DNA from: Amblyomma americanum
Lineage: Eukaryota > Arthropoda > Arachnida > Ixodida > Ixodidae
Assembly (NCBI RefSeq): GCF_052857255.1
Contig: NC_135505.1
Span: 133,851,967 to 133,915,966, forward strand
Direction of reading: 5' to 3'
DNA length: 64,000 nt
Shown in pieces: positions 12,300 through 24,434 of this stretch. The translations under genes and the position numbers were made by a program. The notes under the pieces are model-generated. The model was not told where the DNA came from. It ran no database searches and saw only the letters and a list, made by a program, of their open reading frames with translations. Positions within the stretch are counted from its first letter, which is position 1. Each line of letters starts with the position of its first letter.

Positions 12300-12497
12300 C
12301 CGTTTGTGGCTGGGAAGGTTCGAATATTGAGTCTGGATTGAATTTGTCCCTTATACTTGAGTAAAAGCAGTGCAAAACCAGGACCACACTAGATGACAGA
12401 AGTGCTGCTATCAACTCAGGTTTATAGACAGAGACGGCAATTTATAGGTTGAGCAAGGAAAAGGAAAACCGTGCGTCAAGGTACTGTTCAAAATGGT

Positions 12498-12632
12498 GGA
12501 ATAATAATAATAATAAAAATTAATAATAATAATTGGTTTTGGGGGATCTTTAACCACCTGGGGATCTTTAACGTGCACTGACATCGCACAGTACACGGGC
12601 GCTTTAGCGTTTTTCCTCCATATAAAAAAAGA
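12498..12632 (-). repeat. Ruka-like SINE fragment with ATT tail
   Basis: On the minus strand it carries GGAGGAAAAACGCTAAAGCG, the GTGTACTGTGCGATGTCAGT block, CACGTTAAAGATCCCCAGGT, and then AATTATTATTATTA repeats. The tRNA head is absent. Confidence 0.75.
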
Positions 12633-12921
12633 TTGGGTGGAACAATCGGCGGAAAAGCAAGAAAAAAAAAACACGGGGCACGGAAAGCATTTTAACGGGG
12701 CAGAATAACGCATGTGTGCAGAGGTTGGTATAGGAACCAGCTAGCCCGCTGGTACCTCCCCTTGATTGTCCATCATTGTCTCGACAAATCTAAATTGGAG
12801 ACTTTGGTCGTCAGGGATGCGGGTGTTTTGCGGCTGAATTTAACTGCCGGCCGTTAAGTCTACTATACCACTAACAATGTGCATATCCTGAAATCACCTG
12901 TATGTAGGCACTGTCGTCCTT

Positions 12922-15257
12922 GTCGGTACCAGAGGTGCGCAGCCTCATGAGGTCGACCTCAACCTCAAAATGACCTCAACCTCACGTCGTGAGGTGAGGT
13001 TGAGGTGAGGTCGGCGACGGCTCGAAATTTTCTGAGTGAGGTCAGCAAACCAGACCTCAACCTCACGCTTGAGTTTGAGGTTGAGTGAGGTCGTCATTCA
13101 GTGGGTTCGAAATTTTGATGTCGAGACTTTATGCAGTTGCCACGTCTTACTCCGACGAGTGCAGCTTCCGAAGCGGAGTGGCAGAGCACCGCCGCAGTGT
13201 TCATGCAATGACGTTTTGTGTTCGGCTTCCCCTGTTTGGGCAACCGGATGCCACAGTTCCCTCTTAGCTTCCGGTGCTGCGCCGTAACGTCCGTTTAGTC
13301 CGAGCCTGCAGGAAGACGCACCCCTCTGGTCTTCCCGGAAGGAGTGGTACTGTCACAGCACGCCACTCTCCCTCCCCCTTGCCCCGCTGGCGTAGCACCC
13401 GGCTGCCTACCGGTCTGCTGAAACTCCCGGGGAGCGTGCAAAGCACGTAACTCACGTTGACTCGCGGTAGCTTTGTTTGATGCCGCAAACAAATAAGTTC
13501 AGTCCAACCAGCACGCAATAAATTTGTCGACGCGCGGATGGCCCCAGCAAGACTGCTTCGTGTTCATGATCGTTGCCGGCGCTGACCTCATGGCCCTTGC
13601 CTTGCAGTCGAATAAAGCGGATTCTGCTGTACATTACAAGCTGACTTAACAGAAACTGGAGTAGTCGGCCCAGGTGAGAGAATGTGATTCAGGTGGTTCC
13701 TAACAATGACACATCCTGATTCGAAGAAAAGAGAACGAAGCCAGGAAAATCTGTATAACACCGTCGAAGCTTTTGATCGGTGACTTCCCCTTTCGAATCT
13801 CACACTAATTCTGTATGTTCCCGTTCCGTAATGCAAGCAGATGCAAATATAATTTCACCTTTCTATCCTTCCCAATAACCTTCCTTTTGGTCTCCGGTTC
13901 CTTGTTCCTTCTCGGAAATTCACTTATTATGCCGAAACACCGCACAGCATAGCGGTATTGCAGCGGCGAAAAAATGCAAAACTATAATGAATATATGGTC
14001 ATTTGGTAGCCGATTCCTTTTTTTTTTTTATGAGGATGTATGAATGGAACTGATTACATGCTCGCGCTGTGCTGCTGAGTCGCTGTTTCAAACCTTCTAA
14101 AATGGCGCTTAATGGGACACGCTGTTGTTAGCTTCTGTTTTAGTGTCATATTACAGCGTCGTCATGTGACTAGGTTTGATGGAACATTACATCGCTGTCA
14201 CGTGACCTGGTATGACGTCATACTCACATGGTGTCATCATGAATTGTACTAATTAGCCTTAGCATTAGCTAATTATATTAATTAGCATGTATGTGACGTC
14301 ATCTTCGTCGCGTGACTCGTTGGCTCGTGACGTCACATGGCGCCGTTTCTTGCGGACACTTTTTTGCGGATATGACCTTGAAAGTGAGCCATCTAGTGCT
14401 TTCGTATTAATAAAAGAAGCCGCTCGCTTCTACAAAGACAAATACAACGTGCCTGTGTTGGTGTACTACAGTTGCAGCTTGTTAAGTGTTTTAGTAGGCA
14501 ACATACAGAGCACTGAAGAAAGCATTCTCGCTCTGCCGGATAGAGCTAGAAAATCGAAATATACTGAAATGCGTCTGCATAACCGTCGCATTGGAAAGTA
14601 CATTGACAACCAGATTCTTTATATTCGGTAACTATTCTAAAGCTTAAAAGAGTATCGCGAATACCTCCCCCCTCCTCCCAATTTCTGGTAGATGGGGTAG
14701 AAGGTCTGTGTTTGTGAATTGTCGGTTCGTGCTTGAATGAGCGAGAGGCTTCCAATACGAACAAGTATACACGAAGCAGGTTGCCAAGTATTGACTCACA
14801 TATAAAGTACTCACCGACGTACTGGTGGTAACCGCGTATGGGACACCCCTGCCCGCAGGCCATATACTCTCTGAGGGTTCATCCCAGATTATAAGCTTCT
14901 CCTATTGCGTGCACATGAATAGTGTCTGTACACACCTTATTAAATAACACCATCATCATGTTGGCTTTCCTGTCTCACAGAATTCTCAGATTTTGTTGAC
15001 TGAAAAACTTCTTAATCGCTTATTGTTTTGTTTTCCGTCGGTTTTCTGAGGTCGAGCAGCCGACCTCAACCTCACCATTTGAGGTTGAGGTGAGGTTGAG
15101 TGAGGTCAGCAGTGGCCCAGGAAGAGGTAGGTGAGGGCGTCTAAGGAGACCTCAACCTCCACTGATGAGGTTGAGGTTGAGCGAGGTCGGGAAATTCTTT
15201 TTGAGGTTGAGGTTAGGTCCAGATTTTTGAGGTCAAATGCCCACCTCTGGTCGGTAC
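12922..15257. mobile_element. Non-autonomous hAT-like DNA transposon with 8-bp TSD
   Basis: The element runs from 12,930 to 15,249. Its left end reads CAGAGGTGCGC and its right end, reverse-complemented, reads CAGAGGTGGGC. Both ends are flanked by the identical 8-mer GTCGGTAC (12,922-12,929 and 15,250-15,257). A CAG-type terminus with an 8-bp target duplication is diagnostic of the hAT superfamily. Both subterminal regions are packed with TGAGGTTGAGGT and its complement. No transposase is recognisable; the longest internal frame (14,287-14,631) has no hAT motif. A related inverted segment lies at about 25,770-26,964. Confidence 0.85.
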
Positions 15258-17990
15258 ACTGAAAGAACACGGTCATCGTATATGCTTTTTGGAGTTTGCC
15301 TGTACAGCTCACAGTATACACCAGAGCAGCTATTTGACTTTTAACAGTCTTGCTTCCTCTCGCGGTCGTTTGGCGTGCCGTTCGTCTTAAGTCGTCAGGC
15401 CTGACAGCTTGATTTTGAGCGCTAAGTAAAGCGAAGCCCCTGAAGCAGAACTGTTGGCCTCAAGACTTTTCACAGAGACTGTACGTCATGATCAGAAGTG
15501 GCGATAGCAATAGCTTAATGCAAAACACATGGGCGCACAGCACACACGGAAGGATAAGACGGAGCAGCGGGGACGTCTTTTGTCTTTCGTCTCCTCTTTG
15601 GCGCCTGTCTCGTGTGGGCACCGTGGTCTTTTTATAATCGGCTCCTGGACAAGGCCCGCACACGGCAGTCGTAGCGATTCGCGTGCACCGGGCTGTGTCC
15701 TGGCGCCCCGCAAAAAAAAGAGACACCGACACATCGCTTGCTCTTGAACTTCTCTCTCTCTCTCCCTCTCTCGCCTTCTCTCCCAACGGTGCCGCCGGGT
15801 CCCGTTGTACCACACAGACGGTCTGCGGCGCGGAGGCTATAATTGGGCGGTCTTCGCCCTTTCTGGACCGTGCATGCGTGGCGGCTTGGACCGGCGCTTC
15901 TGCCGTGGGCCGCGGTCCTTTCGGCGTGCGCCACATGGCTCTTCCGCCCCCCTCTCCCTGGTCTGCTCTAGCTCGTGCAGCAGGCAGCCCTCAGGGCTTC
16001 CGCTCGCGTCACCCAAAAGGGTGGGTGGCTTTGCACCACTCGCCTCCCGTTCACCATACGCCGCTGCCAGCTCTGGGTGGACCACACCCGTCTCACCGGC
16101 ACCGCTGTGAACAATGCGGTACTGTTGGCGAGTTCTTGCTGACTCGAATGGCACGGATGTTGTGACCTGCGCACTACAGAGTAAAGCACAGCGAGAAGGA
16201 ACATAACTGGACGCACGGTGGTGGAGCCGTCTCCTGTCTTTCCCGTGTTGCCTTTCGAATGTAGTGGTCAGTATGTGCGTTGTGCGGTGTCGACACACGT
16301 CAAAGGACCTGGAGGTGGTCGGAAGTTAATGGGGGAGCCCTCCGGGACGGCTCCTCTCGTAGCCTATGATGTGCAGTAGAAGAGAAAAGCATCTAGACCG
16401 CGTGTTCTGTGAAAGGCTGGAGGACCACACTGGTGGAGGTGAAAGCTAAAATCCTGTTCGTTCACTTGCATAAGTGTGGTCCCCAGCCGGCTGCCAATAG
16501 AGCTATGGGCTTCGTGTACGGAGTACGCAGTCTAGGCACATCTGTCCCTGACTGCACAGCTTCGTTTTGGCAAGCTGCGGGAAACATCGCATACTTAAGA
16601 ATGTATCGAACGTACTGCTATATACTTTGCTTTAGAGAGGGCAGAAGTGCAGACCGTTCGGGATGAGCTGAGAATTCGTGTGTTTAATCATTTACAGATA
16701 CTGCTCTCTTGTGTGTCAAGACGTAGGAGGCGTCGATGCAAAGGTTACAGTTTTAATGATGAAAGCAAACTTGTACGACCTGACAATTGGTTCACAAATT
16801 CAGCGTACGCTAATTCGCGAGTGACCCTTTGAATGTTTTCCAAGGTTCCTTTTTAGTTTCAGTCCGGCTGTTCATTTCGAGCACTAGATTTCATTCGTTA
16901 CAAAAGTGACTTAGCGGCGCAAGGGCTAGAAGTCGACGATTGTTCTCCATCATCCGGCGAGTTTGTTCTGTCATTCTTCCCATGCGCACCTATTCTTTCG
17001 TAGCACTGTACGGAATAGGACATGGTGAATTCCTTCGATTTGGTTCACTCATCCCTGTGCACATATTCTTTCATAGCACTGCACGGAACAAGACGTGGTG
17101 CATTTTTTCGAGGTCGAGGAGGGTGGAAGGAGCCGGAGGGATGGGTGAGGCGCATTGCAACTGCCAACTCTGATTAGCCTGCCCGGCTGTTTCCAGACTG
17201 GGACCACCAACAACAAGAGCTATGATGAGCCGGGTGTTGTGGCGTTTTGGAGACAGCGAAGGCAGAGAGGGAAGAAGCCCTCTCTCGATTGTAGCATGTG
17301 CGGTCGGGAGCTTTTGACTTGCAGCAGAAGCCCCGTCGATTCGGCTGGGTAGCTTCGCTTCGGGGTGGGGGTGACGTAATAGGCGCACTCCGGGCGGCGT
17401 GGAATACTAGCGGGCGACATTGAAGTGACGTCACGCCATATATTGACTTCCCCTACAGCAGTGGGGGTACTTCGTGTTTTGTTTATTTCTCATTGTTTTC
17501 GGGCCACCGGAGGAGATCCACGTAGTAGCTGCAGTTGTTGTTCTCCTATGTGTTGGTTTAATATGGGGAAATATACCGGAAGAGAGGTGTTTTTTTTTTC
17601 GGGGGGGGGGGGGGGGGAGGGGAAACAGAGGGGGTTTGTAGTTTATGCGGTCATGGTTATTGGCGAGCGCATTTTTGTTGCTTTTTTTGCGATGTGAAGT
17701 ACATTCGATATAAACAACTCCGTTGTATGGCAGAGGAGCATCCCTACCTTCGTAGTCATAAGGTATATGCATTGGCAAAAAAAAAAAAACGTACCGCGGT
17801 AATGAGATCTATCGCTATTAGTGTTATGCTATAGGTTGAAAGTGAAGAGAGGGGGGGGGAGGCATGCTGACGCTGCTGAAGTTCGCGCCAGTATACGTGA
17901 ATCCCTCGTGACACTACGAAATAACGTTCATCCAAAACCCTACCGCGGGTCGTGTGTGGTTGAAGGTAACTGAAAGCTGTTTGACTGCCA
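15258..17990. other. GC-rich intergenic segment, no recognised gene
   Basis: At 15,460-16,300 there are overlapping open frames on both strands, expected in GC-rich DNA with few stop codons. None has a recognisable domain. A SINE fragment lies at about 16,285-16,400 (GGAGGTGGTCGGAAG, GGAGCCCTCCGGGACGGC). Poly-G runs occur near 17,600 and 17,850. Confidence 0.5.
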
Positions 17991-18027
17991 GGTAATAGTT
18001 TATTCAGTGCAATGACGACAGCACATT

Positions 18028-18445
18028 GCGTCATCATCATCATCAGCCTGACTACACCTACTGCATGGCAAAGGCCTCTCCCATGCCTCTCCAATTAACC
18101 CTGTCCTTGCGTCCACCATATGCCTGCAAACGTCTTTATCTCATCCGCCCACCTAATCTTCTGCCGCCCCCTGCTACGCTTGCCTTCGCATTACATGCCC
18201 TGCCCAAGCCCATTTCTTCCTCTTGATTTCTACTAGGATGTCATTAACCCGCGTTTGTTCCCTCACCCACTCTGCCCGCTTCTGGTCTTCTAACGTTACA
18301 CCTATCATTTTTCTTTCCATGGCTCGCTGCGTCGACCTTAAGTTAAGCACACTGCATGTCGGACTAAAGTGGAGCGGGAGGAAGAACCAGCGTGTATAAA
18401 GATATCTAAATGCGGATGAGCTGGTAACCGATGCAGGAAGCAACA
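18028..18445 (-). mobile_element. Non-LTR retrotransposon 3' fragment
   Basis: The minus strand encodes RAMERKMIGVTLEDQKRAEW, then VREQTRVNDILVEIKRKKWA and WAGHVMRR. This is the conserved C-terminal region of endonuclease/reverse-transcriptase LINE proteins seen across arthropods. Nothing of the RT core remains. Related copies on the same strand are at 26,995-27,200 and 43,826-44,235. Confidence 0.75.
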
Positions 18446-19187
18446 GCGCTTTGTAAACGTTCTATAAACTTTGATTTTAAAGTTTAAAATTCATGTTCAG
18501 CATCGCGAATGGATTTTTTGTTCTTCCATCTTTGGCTGGCGACGTATCCAGGGAAACCGAAGGCGCAGAATGATCTGCTTCATGCCGGCGTACCCGGAAT
18601 TTCTTTCCTTATCTGTCGTTGACGCCATCGGCTCGTCCTGAACGGTGTCTCGCCGCGATTAATGGCCAGGGAGTACACGTGCTGTCAGAGCTATTCAATT
18701 CATCCCAGTCGTGCGGTGTTTATTTTTGCATTTAGATTTTTTTATCTTCTCACGTCGCAGGCGATGAGTGATCGATTTTTAAATGTATTTTTTATTAGTT
18801 CAGTTCCGGTAATGGCATCCAGGGGATAACAGTGGGCAGTGGCACAGATAGTTATAGGTGCTTCATCGTCATTGTCGTCAGTCATATTGTGTCCGTTGAG
18901 CGACAAAGGTCTCTCCAGTTAAGATCTTCAGTCAGTCTCTGTGCTGCGTCAGCCATGTTTTACCCAAGTGCAAAAAAAAAGGGGGGGGGGGGGTGAACAT
19001 TCGCAAGAAGAAAAAATAGCCAGATATGGTCTTGATGCAAAATGGAGTGATTAGGTTTGAACTAACTTAATTATTAATTTGCTCATAATTTTTTGTGTGA
19101 AAGTGCAGAAAGAAAAGGCATTTAGTGATTAAAGGAAGAGCCCTCGAATTAGCCAGCAAATTTTAATGTGTACGAGCGCTAGCGTTT

Positions 19188-19500
19188 AATAATTGGTTTT
19201 TTTTGGGGGGGGAAAGGAAATGGCGCAGTATCTGTCTCATATATCGTTGGACACCTGAACCACGCCGTAAGGGAAGGGATGAAGGAGGGAGTGAAAGAAG
19301 AAAGAGAAATAGGTGCCGTAGTGGAGGGCTCCGGCATAATTTCGACCACCTGGGGATCTTTAACGTGCACTGACATCGCACAGCACACGGGCGCCTTAGC
19401 GTTTTGCCTCCATAAAAACGCAGCCGCCGCGGTCGGGTTGGAACCCGGGAACTCCGGATCAGTAGTCGAGCGCACTAACCACTGAGCCACCGCGGCGGGT
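19188..19500 (-). repeat. Full-length Ruka-like SINE
   Basis: It is near-identical in order and length to the 9,298-9,612 copy. The minus strand shows a tRNA-like head with CCGCGGTGGCTCAGTGGTTA and a B-box region, the SINE body, and a CCCCCCAAAAAAAACC tail. Confidence 0.85.
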
Positions 19501-19779
19501 CATTTTCGGTTTCCTCTTTAAAGAATGCGCGGATTACGGAACCGCGTGCTACACAGCAGGACATTATGTTCGATGTAAGCGGCATGTAGCAAAGTTTCCG
19601 CGAATAAACTTGTACTTAGATGGGAGGGAAAGATATGTTATTCGATTATTTTGCATTCTAAAGATGCATTTGGAGGACGCCTAACTCAACTGCTCCGGTT
19701 CGATTTCAACACCGTGGCTTGCTGAATATGGACCACCGATATATGTCTCAGCGTACGAGCAAACTTCTCGCTTCCCTTC

Positions 19780-19880
19780 CCCTGAGCGAGATTCGAACCT
19801 GCGACCTATAGCGGTGCTCGGCAGCAGTTGATCCGCTGCCGCTGGGCGCACAACATTTTTCGCCCTTAAATGACGTCGCG
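19780..19880 (-). repeat. tRNA-derived repeat
   Basis: The minus strand has CCCAGCGGCAGCGGATCAAC followed by GCAGGTTCGAATCTCGC, tRNA-like A- and B-box regions at plausible spacing. It is a SINE head or degraded tRNA pseudogene. It differs from the Ruka-like head. Confidence 0.5.
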
Positions 19881-20361
19881 AGTTGATGAAACGCGAACTG
19901 TTGTATTCCAATGCACTGCCACTAATTAGCACCGCCAGCAGCTGCACGGTATATTCTGAAAATACATTACTCAGGAAGCCCTGGCTTCCTGGGGATTCGG
20001 GGCGGATCGGTTATAGCGCAGATATTGCCTGTTGCGCAAGCGAGTCGGCAAAGTCGCATTTTTGGGGCGTCCAGGTTCTCTCGTCTTATCCGCATTGTGT
20101 ATAGTGACCGGTGATGGTGCAATGCTCTAGTCCCAAAAATTCCGTTTTGTTTTTGCTTCCATTCCCAAAGAATGGGCAAGGGTTAGATTCAGCGACAAAA
20201 AAAAAAGGAAAATGTCGGGGCAACAAATACCTCGTGATAATGACCCACACCTACTGCGTCTTCATTCCCATTGTTGCTAGTTCTTTTTTTCACGCCTCCC
20301 CCCCCCCCCCCCCATTCCACCCCCGCATACTTGTCTGGTTTAAGCAGAGGAGGAAAGGGGG

Positions 20362-20488
20362 TGACGTCACGTCCATCGCCCCCTCCCATTGGCCGGGCGG
20401 CGGGGTGTTTCCCTTTCCCTCTACCCCCGGCAGCGCCCCATCGTCCGGAGTCTTAAAACGGGGGCCGGCGCGGCACCGTTCGTCAGTC
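20362..20488 (+). promoter_or_regulatory. Core promoter: CRE, CCAAT, TATA-like box, initiator
   Basis: In order, the sequence shows a palindromic CRE TGACGTCA (20,362-20,369), an inverted CCAAT box ATTGG (20,388-20,392), a TATA-like TTAAAA (20,453-20,458) and the arthropod initiator TCAGTC (20,483-20,488). The TATA-like box lies about 30 bases before the initiator A at 20,485, the canonical spacing. About 150 bases downstream is an ATG in a good splice-donor context. The element order is observed; the transcription start is inferred. Confidence 0.65.
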
Positions 20489-20637
20489 CTTGGCAGTGCT
20501 CGCATTTGTGCTGCCGTCTGCGCGCTCCCTCCGTGTTCGTTGAACTCGTCGGCTGTGAGGCACAGAGCACTGCCGCTTAACCTTCCTCCTATTTCTCTGT
20601 GAACTGCGTGCAGCCCCCGTCGTTCGCCAAGACAATG
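20485..20637 (+). CDS. Probable first exon, start codon at its last three bases
   Basis: From the predicted start site the exon would be about 150 nt of 5' UTR ending in GACAATG|GTGCGT, with ATG at 20,635-20,637 and a GT donor at 20,638. An exon that codes only for Met and ends in phase 0 needs a phase-0 acceptor downstream. The first good coding exon on this strand (30,800) starts in phase 0 and would give Met-Glu-Thr-Glu-Val. The pairing is inferred from phase, strand and the absence of a competing exon; no transcript is visible. Confidence 0.5.
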
Positions 20638-23600
20638 GTGCGTACTGTTAGAATGTTCCGTTTATATTTTTTTCTTTTGTTTATCGTTCCCTTGTAGATG
20701 AACGGCTTGACTCTATGTAAATTAGTGGCGGCGTTTATGGTAATTGCCGCAATTTTTTTAGCGAAATGAATGTGAGCTTCGGGTTTCTCAAGTGTTAATT
20801 TTTTTAAAATTTTTATTTGCTTTATTCGTTCAGACGCGGTTCTTACCCGCAGATTACTGGCTTTGATTCCGTAAGGTGTTCATTTATTACGCAGTGTAGT
20901 TTGTGTAATTCGTAACAGTCTGGCGACTCCTCTGTGACCTGCAGTTTCATTGTGCTAGCGGTTTTCTGTTTTTCTTCATGAATGTTAACGTGTTTAGTGC
21001 CTGTCATTTGGAGTGAGCTGCCACACCCACCCCCCATCTACAAAAAGCGTTGCCGTCTGACAAGCAACGGACTTCTCTGCCCCCTGCCGGTCCCCTGTTT
21101 TCCTGGCTTAATTATTTTTTGTTTGTCGAAATGCTTCGTGCAGTGGGCTTTGATTTGCTACTACACTTTGACGGTTTCGATGACGTACTTCATTCAGTGC
21201 TGCTTCCATCATCGGCTGTGCAGTTTGTATGGCGCTGTGTCAACGGATGCACTATACGACTTATCAGATCACCGCAATCTTATCCGGTCGCGTGCCCGCT
21301 ATTGCTCGCTTATCGCCAACACACTGTGGAGGCGGGATGGCTTGCATAGCGATGTTTCTAGTGCACTGCTCTCGAGGTATTTTGACAGCCTCGGAGGTTT
21401 TTTCTAACTCATGCTGCCGCTGGCTAACTGTTACTGAGTCATACCAGCGGTATTGGTTCTGATTCGAAGAATATCAATGTTCAACGGTCGATATTCCACT
21501 GGATATTCTTAACTACGTCCTCATTGCTGTGCCCATTACACTTGTGAGGGTTCGGTCAATTTGCTTATCGTTTTGTAATACGCTTTCTGGGCACCAGTGC
21601 TCGGCCATCGTTCACAAAGCGGTGCACTATTCTAGTGCGCCAACAATGTGTGTATATTTTGACAGCCACCGTGCTTAGGCGTCACCAGCACTGATCGCGC
21701 CACTTCAAAGACCTCTGTCGCGCAGTTCGCCCATAATCGATCCTAACTGTGCCTTGTTTCCCGCGTCTTTGTTCAGCGTGCCTCCAAATCGTCCTAGCTC
21801 CCCCGTCACTCGCGTAGTAGACGTCAAACTGTTGACATTCGAGAACTGTCTTCTTTCTCCGCGTTTGATTTTATCTTTCAGCCGGGCGGCCTTGACCGCT
21901 TCACACGGCTACAGCCCTTGAAAAGTTGTCAACGAATGCTTTTCAAACACCGCTTGACGCGACACGTCCGGCGGCGTTCGACGCTTCATCGGCACGCGTC
22001 ACTTGACAGCCGAGTCGACGTGACAAGCGGTGTTGCTTTGTGGCGAGTTGAGAGAGGGAAAGAGAATGCTGGTACGGGACTTTACACAGGTAGGCTCGTT
22101 AAAAAAGGGGGGGGGGTGGGGGGGAGGTAGCTGGACCGAAATGGTTTCTTCCCTGGGCACACGAAGCCGTCCCCGTGAGTATGACGATGTGGGTCCTGGG
22201 TGTTTCTTCTCCCGGGACTCGTGCCAGCAGCATGCACCACACGGGCTTGTTCACTTTTGGTATCCGACGCGTCCAGTCCTTGGCACGGTTTGGAGCAGTC
22301 TTCGTAGCGTCTGTTCTTCTTGCCTTCCCTCGCCGAGATCGTGTGCTTACAAATGCAACCCACCATGGTCGACCCTCTTCAGTTGTGTCTGGAATTGGGC
22401 TCGTAGATCGCCTTTTAACTATCCTCTTTGTGTTTGCTCAACCCTTTCACTCTTTGATCTCAAAAGTAGTCGGTGTTCCCCAATTAGTTGCCAGAGAAAT
22501 CCAGCCAAGAGTGGCAAGTATGTCTCACGCCTGTACAGTTCTTCCCGGCGGTAATGTTCTAACCACGTCCTAAAGGTTTGTCCTGCACACGCCTTCTTAC
22601 GGTCCGGGCACACAAGTCGTCACTATAAGGTGGCAACCACGTTGGTACTGAGATCCTATTTGAATATACTGATTACATGGCGCCCACGACCACCGACGTG
22701 CTGACAAGCATCATCGGCGCTCCCCGCTTGGAAAGCAGCATGCCCGAAAGAATTTTTTTTTCTTCGGTCGCATAAAAAAAACGGCTCAGCTGTGCATAAG
22801 CTCGATGGCAGCTCGTGTCCTGCTGCGTGCGTTCTATACTCCCAATTCTGGGCCAGTTAACTTCTCGGAGTAAATCGACTACCCATTCCTGATATTACGA
22901 CCACTCAACTCTTGCAATAAGAGTAGCTTCGTGTTTCTAGCACTGCATGGCCAGCACCCGTTGCAACGAGACAACGTTAAAGCTGCGACACGGCTGCACA
23001 CATGTAACGTCTAACTTGAGCAGGATTTTTTTTTTGTGACCTCCAGTTTCCAAGAGCCCGCGCACATCTTGGTAACCAAATCGCTGCCCATTTTACGGTC
23101 AACGGCGTCGGTCGCAGTCCTTTCCCACTTTCCGTTCAGCTTTAGCTCCCGCAAAGGAAGCAACGCTGGCGGTGGACCGCTCCGTTCTTTTGCATGCCTA
23201 TTTATACGCGACTGAAGCTCGCGGAGGGCGCCGACAGCGTCGCGCCGTTCCTCAATCTCCGCAGCCGTCTGGAGGCCCCGCTATCTTGCCTTCTGACGGG
23301 TCAGCGTTCCATTGCCAGGAAGCCGAGCACCCCGCCTTGGAAGACTTGTTCTCCAGTTCCCGGTCTTTGGGGGGGGGGGGGGGGGGGGATGTCGCGTGCT
23401 GGATGATACACGGCGGATGTGGGCGGTGGCACTGAATGGATTTGACTCACCGCCCCGCACGGCCTATAATGCCGCGCGCAGAGTGCAGATTCCGGGTGCT
23501 ACCGGACGTCAGTATGGGTTCAGCCTGGCATATTGGCCCGTCAAAAAGTGGGCCATGGGTGCATATCGCTTCGCCTTTGGGTCCTTCCAGTCTTGGGTCC

Positions 23601-24150
23601 GCAGCGTCCTTGGTTGTTTGCACTGAGGAGCTCTTAGCAATCGGTGCTTGCCGCGGGCGCCTAGCTAATCGAGGGTAATTTGTGCCCTGGTCGACGTCTT
23701 AACCACTCGCCACTGTGTTAACGTGTCCAAGAAACAAAAACGCTGGCCGCTTCTCAGTTAGCATTCCACCAGTTTGCTTCTCGGAACTTCTTGCCTGCTG
23801 CTAATCATTTGACCCAGCTTACGTATCCTCAGCGTATGCAGGCTCCGTGATACTGAACTGCCAGGCGTCATTCAAAGCACAGCATCTAGGATGGCGTCGC
23901 TCCCCTAAACCAGCACCACAACGTTCTCTGTGTTGTCTCTATTGTGACATTACTTACACTTGACTCCCTGCTCGACCTCGCCGCCGCCGCTTGGTGGCGC
24001 AAGCACCCTCCGCGGTGTCGACATCGTCCTCGTGTGCTGTTTGTTCAACTGAATACATCACGTCCGGGGAATGTGACAAACTGGCAACTGCGTACCACCG
24101 ACGTAAACAGAGCACCCGTCGCCTGCGTTCTTACACCCTTTTACTATAGG

Positions 24151-24434
24151 GTTGCTGCTACCAATCCTCGTGACCCCACATCACGAAAGGCAATTAGGTA
24201 CCTCTCCCTGTATACTTCAGCAATTCCGCTTGTTTGTGAGGCGGGGTTGCCTTATACTAGGGCTGCGACCGTTAGTATCTTTTGAAAAGGGCCTAGCTGA
24301 TTTGATTGGTGGTAGCAACCCCATTGTTGCTACCACTAATCTTCATGACCGTTCATCACGAAGACAATTGTAAAGGCTGGTTGCCGTATACTAGGGTTCC
24401 GACCCTTCGTATCTTTGAAAAAAGGGCTTAGGTG
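24151..24434. repeat. Imperfect tandem duplication, unit about 110-150 bp
   Basis: Copy 1 (24,151-24,297) and copy 2 (24,325-24,434) share GTTGCT..TACCA, ATCACGAA, GGTTGCC.TATACTAGGG, CGACC.TT.GTATCTTTTGA and AAGGGC.TAG. Copy 2 lacks about 35 internal bases. Confidence 0.7.

Noticed and set aside
14287..14631. 114-codon frame inside the hAT-like element
   Set aside because: No transposase motif such as the hAT dimerisation region or a BED finger; probably chance.
15460..16300. Overlapping frames on both strands of about 150 codons
   Set aside because: Expected in GC-rich DNA with few stop codons; no domain or splice context.
22030..22573. Two overlapping plus-strand frames of 174 and 132 codons
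   Set aside because: No motif; one crosses a poly-G run.
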